Below are positions 43,849 through 51,620 of a stretch of 64,000 nt of DNA, in pieces. The first letter of the stretch is position 1; every line of letters begins with the position of its first letter. The notes beneath the pieces are model-generated. The model was not told the DNA's origin, searched no databases, and saw nothing but the letters and a program-made list of their open reading frames with translations. The stretch comes from CAVQRC01 sp963715045. Lineage in GTDB: Bacteria > Planctomycetota > Planctomycetia > Pirellulales > Lacipirellulaceae. The stretch lies in NCBI GenBank assembly GCA_963715045.1, contig CAVQRC010000004.1, forward strand, positions 186,001-250,000, in the 5' to 3' direction. The position numbers and the translations under genes are program-made.

Positions 43849-44831
43849 CAACAAGTCCAGGTGAGGTAGTAATAGAACGATACCGCGGCGAAGCTGAGAC
43901 TGTCGATACGGTCGATCATGCCACCCATGCCTGGCAGCAAGTGGCTGCTGTCCTTCACTCCGGCGTCTCGCTTGACTGCCGACATGTTGATGTCGCCCAG
44001 AAAGCCACTGATCGCGATGACCACTCCGGCCCCTGCAGACCAGAGGGTGCTGCCCCGGATGAGTGTGGCGGTTGCGGACGAATGCCAGATCGACGGCAGT
44101 CCGGTCGCCAGCACGATCGCCAGCACGATCGTCACGAGCAAGCCTCCGAGGAAGCCCTCCCACGATTTGTGAGGCGAGATCTGCGGCGTGATCGGATGGC
44201 GGGATTGACTGCTGAAGCGACGGCCGATCAGGGCCTGGGCAATGTCGTTGGTTTCGGTCAGCACGACGAGCAACAGGAACCACGACAGGGGATCGCCGGC
44301 CGACTCGGGAAGGTCTGCTCCCGCCGCGATGCGGGCCGCGTACGACAGGCCGACGATCAGGACCATCGCGGCCCAAGACAGCACTGCGCACCCGAAAATG
44401 TAGCCCTTGGTCACGCCGGACAGCAGACGGGAAGCGGCAATTGCAAACACGATCGCGGCTGGCATGAACGCGTAAGTTGCCGCCCAGCCGCATCCGACCA
44501 GCAGGTAGTGAATCGGCACGGCCGCATACACGGCCGCGACCGCCAGCCAGTCGGCCGGAGCGAGTTCGAGGATCCGCACGAGTTCCCGAATCGCGAGTCC
44601 ACTGGCGAGGGCCAGCATGCCACACACGCCCCAGGGCCCCAGCAGCAACGCGGTGCTGAGGATCGCCGCCAGAATCCACCAGGTCCGGAGACTGGCCAGG
44701 CGTTCGCGACGGATCTCCGGAGCGTCACGCCGGGTCACCACCAGGCGGATCAGCGAACCGCATGCGAGTGCCAGCAGCAGCGCCACAACGGCCCTCATCA
44801 CATACCCCTCGAGCAGGGTCGGCCAGGTCAT
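43848..44831 (-). CDS. cdsA: Phosphatidate cytidylyltransferase
   Basis: 327 residues from ATG 44831, with eight or so hydrophobic helices. The C-terminal signature region reads SAVKRDAGVKDSSHLLPGMG followed by GMIDRIDSLSF, fitting the CDS pattern S-x-x-K-R-x4-K-D, except that the usual His before Gly-Gly is Met. Upstream blocks TETNDIAQALIGRRF and ISPHKSWEGFLGG are the family's other conserved loops. It makes CDP-diacylglycerol from phosphatidate and CTP in the inner membrane. It overlaps the DedA-like gene by 4 bp and the CDP-alcohol transferase by 1 bp. Confidence 0.92.
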   Translation of the reverse strand: MTWPTLLEGYVMRAVVALLLALACGSLIRLVVTRRDAPEIRRERLASLRTWWILAAILSTALLLGPWGVCGMLALASGLAIRELVRILELAPADWLAVAAVYAAVPIHYLLVGCGWAATYAFMPAAIVFAIAASRLLSGVTKGYIFGCAVLSWAAMVLIVGLSYAARIAAGADLPESAGDPLSWFLLLVVLTETNDIAQALIGRRFSSQSRHPITPQISPHKSWEGFLGGLLVTIVLAIVLATGLPSIWHSSATATLIRGSTLWSAGAGVVIAISGFLGDINMSAVKRDAGVKDSSHLLPGMGGMIDRIDSLSFAAVSFYYYLTWTC

Positions 44832-45565
44832 ATGCGGTTCCTCTGGCGATCGCCAGCGTCGTCGGCCCGACTGCCAGCGGCCGGCCCGGGGATGCTGCCC
44901 CGGATTCGCCGCGCGAGCCAGCGGGTCCCCAGCGGCAACAGACCCGTCAACAACAAGGCCGCCAGCAGCCACGGATCCAGCAGACGCAGGGTGCCCTGGT
45001 CGACCAGCGTCTGCAGAGTCGGCAGGCGGCTGCCCAGAAGCACAAACACGATCGTGCCCGGCAGGAGCCCGACCGCCGTGGTCCAACTGAAGCTCGCCAG
45101 GCTCACGCGGCTCGCAGCCGAGACGAGATTCACCAGGCTGAAGGGAACATGAAACATCCGCAACGTTAACAAATAGAACGTGCCTTCCCGGGCGACGGCA
45201 TGGTTGAGAGTGGCACAGAGGGCGGCGAACCGGTGCTCGATGGCGTCACGAAACAGCCAGCGGCTGAGGCCGAAAATCGTCATCGCGGCTGCCGTCAGCG
45301 ACAAATCCACGAGCAGGACGCCTTGGAAGAATCCGAACAGCCAACCCAGCACGACCGATTTTCCCGAGGTGCCCGGCACCAGCGAGATCAGATAGTACAG
45401 CACCGTCGCGATCAGAAACGACTGCCAGGGATGCGCCGCGATGGTCCGGCGAAGTTCCTGTTCCCGCGCGGCCAGGTCGACCAGCGAGAGTTGCGGACGC
45501 ACGAAGAGGACCACCATGGCACCCACGGTGACAAGCATCAACAGAACCAGTGTGCTGCGTTTCAT
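44828..45565 (-). CDS. TVP38/TMEM64 (DedA-superfamily) membrane protein
   Basis: 245 residues from ATG 45565. One N-terminal helix, then the VTT/SNARE-associated domain: LIATVLYYLISLVPGTSGKS, VVLGWLFGFFQGVLLVDLSL and FYLLTLRMFHVPFSLVNLVS, with the re-entrant helix region WTTAVGLLPGTIVFVLLGSR. DedA-superfamily members are linked to undecaprenyl phosphate or phospholipid translocation. Its ATGA overlap with cdsA supports a lipid-handling role. It is first of the three-gene operon. Confidence 0.88.
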   Translation of the reverse strand: MKRSTLVLLMLVTVGAMVVLFVRPQLSLVDLAAREQELRRTIAAHPWQSFLIATVLYYLISLVPGTSGKSVVLGWLFGFFQGVLLVDLSLTAAAMTIFGLSRWLFRDAIEHRFAALCATLNHAVAREGTFYLLTLRMFHVPFSLVNLVSAASRVSLASFSWTTAVGLLPGTIVFVLLGSRLPTLQTLVDQGTLRLLDPWLLAALLLTGLLPLGTRWLARRIRGSIPGPAAGSRADDAGDRQRNRI

Positions 45566-45626
45566 GGCTCGACACGGGGCTTCATGACGCCGCACGAGGC
45601 AACGTGGTGTTCTTTCCCAGAGATGC

Positions 45627-46541
45627 TCATCCGCCAGGGGATCGTCGCAAACCGACAGCGGCCCGCCCGGCGACCACCCGCAGGCGACCTGGAACCACTT
45701 CGAAACTCGCATCCACGGGACGCTGCGGTTCGCCGTCGATGCTGAACGGCATCGCCGGATTCGAGGTGATCTTGACCTTTCGTACCCGATACGTGGCGAC
45801 GCGCTCGTCATGATGATCGCGGCCCAGCACGAAGTTCATGCCCGCGGCCATCAATTCCAGCATCGGCAGGACAGGTATCGTCGTCACATCGAGGAACCCG
45901 TCATCGAGCCAGGCGTCGGGTGCGATCGCGAAGCCACCTCCTACAAATCGACCGTTGGCGACGGCGACCCCGTAGGAGGGAGTATGCACCTCATGACCCT
46001 CGAGTTGCAAAGTCACCTCGAACGGGTGGAGGTCTCTGAGGGCGGAGACCGAGTTCATCCAGTAGGCCATCGGGCCCCATCGCTGCTTGTCGAATTGATC
46101 GACGTCGGCCGCCACCTGCCCGCCGAATCCACCATTGGCAACGTTGACACAGTAAGACGTTTTTCCGCCACCGATCCGGATGACATCGATCGGCACCACG
46201 CCGGTCGAGAACGCTTCGCGGCAGGCGCGGGCCGGATCTTCAATCGCCAGACCCAGCGATCGGGCGAGATCATTCCCGGTCCCGACGGGGACAATGGCCA
46301 GTTCGATCGCGTTGAAATCGGCCGCGATCCCGCTGACTACCTGGCCCACCGTTCCGTCTCCCCCGGCAACGATAATCCGGTCCACACCGTCCTCGATCGC
46401 CTGGCGGGCGAATTGCTCCGCATCGCCGGCGGCAGACGTTGCCCGCAACTCGCAGTGATGCTCCGTCGACGCGTCACGCAACGCGTGCTTGACCTGCTCG
46501 GCGGTTCCGGCATGCGGATTGAAAATCAGACACGCTCGCAT
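45627..46541 (-). CDS. Diacylglycerol kinase / YegS-like lipid kinase
   Basis: 304 residues from ATG 46541. The catalytic glycine loop is DRIIVAGGDGTVGQVVSGIA and the second block is LAIVPVGTGNDLARSLGL, then SYCVNVANGGFGGQVAADVD. The C-terminal beta-rich domain closes with PAMPFSIDGEPQ. It phosphorylates diacylglycerol or a related lipid. It lies 61 bp upstream of the DedA-CdsA-CDP-alcohol transferase genes on the same strand, where its product phosphatidate would be the CdsA substrate. The last residues after the fold are Arg/Gly-rich. Confidence 0.92.
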   Translation of the reverse strand: MRACLIFNPHAGTAEQVKHALRDASTEHHCELRATSAAGDAEQFARQAIEDGVDRIIVAGGDGTVGQVVSGIAADFNAIELAIVPVGTGNDLARSLGLAIEDPARACREAFSTGVVPIDVIRIGGGKTSYCVNVANGGFGGQVAADVDQFDKQRWGPMAYWMNSVSALRDLHPFEVTLQLEGHEVHTPSYGVAVANGRFVGGGFAIAPDAWLDDGFLDVTTIPVLPMLELMAAGMNFVLGRDHHDERVATYRVRKVKITSNPAMPFSIDGEPQRPVDASFEVVPGRLRVVAGRAAVGLRRSPGG

Positions 46542-46688
46542 GGGGTTTGGCAGATCGGAAGGTGGCCGTTCGTGACTGCCGGCTGGCAGGGGATGGCGAA
46601 GTTTGCGGCCCGTTCTCCATAATCGAGCCGCAGGGGCCGCCCGCAACTCACTTTGTAAGTCAATTCCCGGCCTGTTGCGACAAGCAGT

Positions 46689-47528
46689 ATGCTCACGATC
46701 GTTCAAATCTCTGATTTGCATTTCGGTCCACCGTTTGTGGAACGCGTGGGCGAGGCGTTGCTGGAGATCGTTCCCGAGATCGCCCCGGACGCGATTGTGA
46801 TCAGCGGCGACCTCACGCAGCGGGCGAAAGCAGAGCAATTTGTCGCGGCGGCGAAGTTTCTCAAACAACTGCCGCCGGTCCCGCAGTTGGTCATTCCGGG
46901 GAACCACGACGTACCGCTCTTTCGAGTCTTTGAACGCCTGTTCCATCCTCACCGGCTGTACCGGGAGCACATCGCCCAGGACCTGGATCAAGTGCTGAGA
47001 TTGGACGGGGCCGTGTTGGTCGGTCTCGATTCGACGGCGCCCCGCAGGGCGATCAGTAACGGGCGGTTGCATGCCGGCCAGCTTGATTTCTGCACCGCGG
47101 CCTTCGCCGAGGCGGATCCCCAGGCAGCGCGTATCGTGGTCGCCCACCATCACTTTGCCCCGGCTCCCGACTACATGCGGGATCAAACCATGCCCCAGGC
47201 GAAAAGGGCCATGAGCCGCTTCGTCGAACTGGGCGTCGAATTGATCATGGGTGGCCACCTGCACCGGGCCTACGTCGGCAATTCGCTCGATTTTTTTCCC
47301 GGTAACGAACGCGATCGGGGGATCATCATTGTGCAGTCGGGAACAACGACGTCGCGTCGCGGACGGGGCCGGGAACGCGAGAAAAACTCCTTCAACCGGA
47401 TCGAAATCACGGCCGACACGATATGCGTCACGCATTACATGTACTTCGAGCAGGCGCATCGATTCGCAGGATTCAGTCGTCATCTGTTCCCGCGTTTCGG
47501 TGAAGGCCTCCGCGAGATGACCCGCTGA
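46689..47528 (+). CDS. Calcineurin-like metallophosphoesterase
   Basis: 279 residues. Metal-binding motifs in order: SDLHFG (Asp, His), SGDLTQRA, IPGNHDVPLF, AHHHFAPAPD and MGGHLHRAYV. The pattern is of the CpdA/class III phosphodiesterase type, without the cap domain of SbcD/Mre11. Substrate unknown. The Rad50-like ATPase gene begins 165 bp downstream on the same strand; SbcC/YhaN-type ATPases and phosphoesterases frequently act in pairs, which makes the neighbourhood notable. It is divergent from the diacylglycerol kinase. Confidence 0.9.
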   Translation: MLTIVQISDLHFGPPFVERVGEALLEIVPEIAPDAIVISGDLTQRAKAEQFVAAAKFLKQLPPVPQLVIPGNHDVPLFRVFERLFHPHRLYREHIAQDLDQVLRLDGAVLVGLDSTAPRRAISNGRLHAGQLDFCTAAFAEADPQAARIVVAHHHFAPAPDYMRDQTMPQAKRAMSRFVELGVELIMGGHLHRAYVGNSLDFFPGNERDRGIIIVQSGTTTSRRGRGREREKNSFNRIEITADTICVTHYMYFEQAHRFAGFSRHLFPRFGEGLREMTR

Positions 47529-47693
47529 GCTCACCGCCCCGGCAAGGGCTGCTAGCAGGCAGATACCTTGCCCTCGAACTCGCGTTGATTCGCGAGCCGG
47601 AGTTGGGATAACTTGTCGCTGACCCGCCGGACCGCGAAGCGCTCGAGGATCGACGAGACCGCCCGGCCATCCCGCATGGAGGCAACCCAAACG

Positions 47694-50600
47694 ATGCGTA
47701 TTGCACAGATCGCCCTGGAAGGTAGCGGCAAATGGCCTGGTTTCAGGGCCGAATCGATCAACGAACGCCTGAGTGTTTTCACGGGGCCCCCCAACACCGG
47801 GAAGACGACGCTGGCCGAGTTTCTCGGCCATGTCCTCTACGGTAAGGCGACCGAAACCGCCCAGCGAACCTGGCGGCAGCGGGAGATTCCCGAAGGAGAA
47901 ATCCTGGTCGTCGACGAGACCGGCCGCTATCGCCTGCGACGCTATACCGACGGTCCTCCGCCCGGAAGGCTCACGATCTCGTCACTGAACGGCGAAGTTG
48001 TCGGTGCCGAAGACCTCCGCCGGTTGCTGGGAAATCTCTCGCCCGAGATCCTCCCCGACCTGTACGCGATCGACTTTGCCAGAATCGCCCGCCACGCCTG
48101 GCTTCCCTCCGCCGATTTCGCCAAGGCCTTTTACTCCACGATCGGCACACCCGGAATCGTCGAGCACGAACTGCCGATCCGCAACCATCACGCCTCCACG
48201 TGGACCTACCGGGATCCACAACGGGGCGAGCAACTGCTCGATCGACGCGAACGTCTTACCCGCCAACTGGAGGAGGGCGTCGTCGGCGACAGCCGGCGCC
48301 TCGAGGAATGGGATCGCCGTTTGCGTGACCTCGACGCGACGCTCCACAACCGCGAAACCGAGATGGCCGAGTGCCGCCGCCAACTCGCGGCGATCGACGC
48401 CAGCCTGGCGGAACTTGCGCAATGGTTTCCCGCGGAGCGTTATCAGACCCTGATCGAACGGCAGTTCTCCAAGTGGGTCCCGTGCGACCTCGAAGCGCAA
48501 ATCACCGAGGTCGAGTCGCAGATCGAAATTCTGCTTCGGCAAATCGACGACTTGAATCGGCGCGACAAGGCAGTCCAGGCGCAGCTCTCCAAGCTGGATG
48601 GGGGACCATCGGTTGCTGTGCTGCGGCCGGCCGATCAGCAGGCGCGGGCGGCGCTGATCGGGGAGCTCGTCGGCGAGCTGACGGTCGAGGTGGGCAAGCT
48701 CGCGGACCAGTCGACCGCATCCAGTCTGAGCCGTGAGCTCTGGAAGCGGTTGTTGCCGCTGTGCGAGGCGGCTCAGGAGCAGACTTCTGCGTTGGAGCAA
48801 TCGACCGCCAGCCAGCACCGGGCTGTCCGCCGCCGCGACTGGCAACTCGAGAAGCAGCATCTCGAGCGACTTCGTCTGGAGTTCATGCAGCAACGGGACC
48901 ATTTGCAGACTCGACGTCAACGGCTGCTGGCCTACCGCCAGCCGGTGAAGCTGTTCCTGCAGCAACATTCGGACCGCAGACAGCAACGTGAGCGGGAGCT
49001 GACGCTCGAACGCGATCAACTTCTCGATGCGTTGTCACGTTCGGAACTCGCCATCGAAGAACTCTCGCGGTCGCGGGCAGGGGTGGTTCGCGATCGGATG
49101 GCCGCCGTCGCGGGGAGCCCTTCGGTAGAACAGATTCGTGGGGAATTGCGGGCGATTCAGGAGGAGCTTGAACAGCTCCTGGTGCCACCGGCCAGATCTT
49201 CGGTCGTCGGTCACCCCACGCGGGCATCCGATTACCTGGATCGGATGTCGCTGGGCAGGCTGATCGAGCTTCGCCGCGATAGCCTCCGGGGGCACGCTTA
49301 CGCGATTTCTCGCGACGGCGGTCGGCACGCCATCGAGTCGCTGGCCACCAGAGATCGAGTGCTCGCCCATCTGGCCATGGTGTTGGCGATTCTCGATGAG
49401 CACTGGCGGGAAGGAATCCAGTTGCCCTTGATTCTCGACGAGCCATTCGCGGCGCTCAGCGATCCCGAGCAGGCAGCGGTCGCGGAGATCCTCGTGGATT
49501 TCAGCAAGCAGGGGCGCCAGGTGCTCGTGTTTACGAGCGAACACGCTGCGGCGGAGCGATTTCGGAAGCTCCGGATCGACGTCCATCGGATGGCCGCGTT
49601 TCAGCGAGTTGCCGACAGCATCGACGTCCGTCCTGGAATCGCCGATGTGGTCGTCCGCAAACCTCGCGACCACGAGCCGGAGCAGATGGTCGCGTCCTAC
49701 GAAGGGTGTCTGTTGACGTTTCAGAGCCCGATTGCCTCGTTTCCCGTGATCGGTCGGGGAACCGAACAGCGGCTGCTGCCACTGGGAATCCACACGGTGG
49801 AAGATCTGCTGGACGCCGACGCGGCGAAGCTCAGTGGATCGCTCGACTTGCCCGAGGTAACAACCGAGGTTGTCGAGTATTGGCAGACATTGTTGATGCT
49901 GATGTGCTACGTCCCCGGTCTGGCCCTCGACGACGCCCAGGTGCTGTGCGACAGCGGATCGCTGATCCGGTCGCCGGAAGATCTTGCCGAAGTGGACCTG
50001 GCAGAACTGGAGAACCAGATTCGAACTTATCTCGCGAGTTCCCAGGGAGCCAGTTGGCGAAAGCATGGCTACATCTTCGATCGCCGACAGCTCGATACCT
50101 GGCAGTACGGTGCCAGGCGGAACCGGCAGCGTTGGCGAACGAGCAAGTATCACAATCGCTCGAGCTCTCGAGCAAGGACGACGCCCGTTCCATCCCGAGC
50201 GCCTGCCGCGGCGGAAAGGAATGGGTCTTCGTCGCCGTCGATCACCCCGACCAGCCACGCCGACCGCGAGTCATGGCGGTTTTACCTCGAGCCCGACAGC
50301 GATATCGAAGCAGCCCCCTCGATCGGGCCCAAAACGGCCGCCCGCTTCTACGATATCGGCATTGGCAACGTCCAGGAGTTCCTCGCTGCCGATCCGAGCG
50401 AAACGGCGGAGCAGCTCAACGCCCGACATATTACTGCCAACTTGATCGCGACCTGGCAGCAGCAGGCGCGGCTGATGTGCGAAGTGCCGCGGTTACGCGG
50501 GCACGACGCGCAGATCCTGGTCGCCTGTGAGCTCACCGAACCGAGCCGCATCGCAGAACTGTCGCCGTCCCAGCTCCTGGCCCGAGTGACACCGTTTTGC

Positions 50601-50714
50601 GATTCCGAGAAAGGCAAACGCCTGCTGCGTAACGGCAAACGGCCCGATCTGCACGAAGTCACGGATTGGATTGAATCCTGTCGCCAGCGACGACCCGTCC
50701 ACAACGCCGGATAG
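47694..50714 (+). CDS. Rad50/SbcC-like ATPase with two C-terminal DUF4332 modules
   Basis: 1006 residues from ATG 47694. The Walker A is GPPNTGKTT (31-39) in an ATP-head opening RIAQIALEGSGKWPGFRAES. A coiled-coil-type stretch rich in Gln/Arg/Leu/Glu covers about 170-500, short for an SMC-like protein. The second half of the head follows (about 540-630): the ABC signature region ESLATRDRVLAHLAMVL and Walker B LPLILDEPFAALSDPE. From about 665 there are two DUF4332-like helix-hairpin-helix modules, at 669-800 (FPVIGRGTEQRLLPLGIHTV) and 863-1000 (APSIGPKTAARFYDIGIGNV, RLRGHDAQILVACEL). Between them is a Ser/Arg-rich linker. Likely acts on DNA ends or branched DNA; no function is established. Confidence 0.8.
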   Translation: MRIAQIALEGSGKWPGFRAESINERLSVFTGPPNTGKTTLAEFLGHVLYGKATETAQRTWRQREIPEGEILVVDETGRYRLRRYTDGPPPGRLTISSLNGEVVGAEDLRRLLGNLSPEILPDLYAIDFARIARHAWLPSADFAKAFYSTIGTPGIVEHELPIRNHHASTWTYRDPQRGEQLLDRRERLTRQLEEGVVGDSRRLEEWDRRLRDLDATLHNRETEMAECRRQLAAIDASLAELAQWFPAERYQTLIERQFSKWVPCDLEAQITEVESQIEILLRQIDDLNRRDKAVQAQLSKLDGGPSVAVLRPADQQARAALIGELVGELTVEVGKLADQSTASSLSRELWKRLLPLCEAAQEQTSALEQSTASQHRAVRRRDWQLEKQHLERLRLEFMQQRDHLQTRRQRLLAYRQPVKLFLQQHSDRRQQRERELTLERDQLLDALSRSELAIEELSRSRAGVVRDRMAAVAGSPSVEQIRGELRAIQEELEQLLVPPARSSVVGHPTRASDYLDRMSLGRLIELRRDSLRGHAYAISRDGGRHAIESLATRDRVLAHLAMVLAILDEHWREGIQLPLILDEPFAALSDPEQAAVAEILVDFSKQGRQVLVFTSEHAAAERFRKLRIDVHRMAAFQRVADSIDVRPGIADVVVRKPRDHEPEQMVASYEGCLLTFQSPIASFPVIGRGTEQRLLPLGIHTVEDLLDADAAKLSGSLDLPEVTTEVVEYWQTLLMLMCYVPGLALDDAQVLCDSGSLIRSPEDLAEVDLAELENQIRTYLASSQGASWRKHGYIFDRRQLDTWQYGARRNRQRWRTSKYHNRSSSRARTTPVPSRAPAAAERNGSSSPSITPTSHADRESWRFYLEPDSDIEAAPSIGPKTAARFYDIGIGNVQEFLAADPSETAEQLNARHITANLIATWQQQARLMCEVPRLRGHDAQILVACELTEPSRIAELSPSQLLARVTPFCDSEKGKRLLRNGKRPDLHEVTDWIESCRQRRPVHNAG

Positions 50715-50957
50715 CGGCCAGCGGGTTTCCACGCTGCCCCGATTCATGCAGAACGTCGATACCATCGGCGACTGCCCTGAAAGCAGTCGTTCGCCTCGCG
50801 AACGATTCTGCTGCTGCGGTGTTAGCGGCAAAGCCGGCCTGGTTGGCAGAGATGCCATGGAGGTTGGCGGATGACTCTCACGGCGGTCGGATGCGGGATG
50901 TGTTCGTGTCGCGGAAGCGGCTGGCTGCAGCTGGCGACGCTCAAGTGATCGACGCAT

Positions 50958-50978
50958 AAAAGACCCCAGGGGTCTTTT
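50958..50978. terminator. Dispersed palindrome, possible bidirectional terminator
   Basis: AAAAGACCCC-A-GGGGTCTTTT, a perfect 10-bp inverted repeat with a one-base centre, 244 bp after the Rad50-like gene. It shares its core with 19609-19639 and 51016-51040. Confidence 0.55.
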
Positions 50979-51015
50979 CGGTTGTTTAGGTAATGCTACA
51001 GATCGCCTATTCTAC

Positions 51016-51040
51016 CAAAAAGACCCCAGGGGTCTTTTTG
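51016..51040. terminator. Dispersed palindrome, possible bidirectional terminator
   Basis: CAAAAAGACCCC-A-GGGGTCTTTTTG, a perfect 12-bp inverted repeat, only 37 bp after the copy at 50958. Two copies so close together make a simple terminator role less certain. Confidence 0.55.
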
Positions 51041-51538
51041 CAGGCGAACCGCGGCGGAGATACGGCACCTTGGGCTACGCGAAACCTGCGGCTGAGCGAT
51101 TTCGCCCCTTCGGCCCTGCGGTGCTGTAGAGCCCCTCGATTCTGACGGTCGCATCCGTTCTCCGGACCCGTCGTTCGCCCGCCGGGTTGGGAAAAAACCT
51201 GAGGGCTCCGGCTTTCAGCCGCGGGCGGGGTGCCCGTTCTGCGGATTGCGGCAGGTGAGTTGGAATCGGCGGACAAGTTGTCAAGAAGATTCCAGGCCGG
51301 CCGAGGATCCGACCGGCTGTCGTTTCTGGCCGCAACTGCGTGCTGATCGGAACAATCTCTTCAACCGAAGCGTTCGGGAGTGCGTCAATCGTCGTTTCTT
51401 GACCGCCGAGCGGTCCAGGGGGTCGAAACAACCGGCATCACTCCTGCCGCCGACGCGGCAAGTCGTGTTGTCGCTCTCCAGGCGGGAAATTCCCGCAAGA
51501 GATTCGCGGTCGCTTCCGACATCCCCGGTCAGAAAAAA

Positions 51539-51575
51539 CTATGGTTCGAATAAGCGACCATAGGTCGTGACCTAT
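51539..51575. promoter_or_regulatory. Two overlapping inverted repeats before the LEPR-XLL gene
   Basis: CTATGGT (51539-51545) pairs with ACCATAG (51557-51563), and ATAGGTC-GT-GACCTAT (51560-51575) is a perfect 7-bp palindrome with a two-base centre. They share the bases at 51560-51563 and end 45 bp before the start codon, a natural operator position. Confidence 0.45.
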
Positions 51576-51620
51576 CCGGCACGTCAGGATCACTTCATTG
51601 CTGGGGTAAGTAAGACCACC

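Larger units (their letters stand above)
50715..51620. other. 0.9-kb intergenic region
   Basis: No gene recognised. It holds two copies of the dispersed palindrome (50958 and 51016) and, at its right end, inverted repeats just before the LEPR-XLL gene. ORFs in this stretch have no protein-like composition. Confidence 0.5.
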
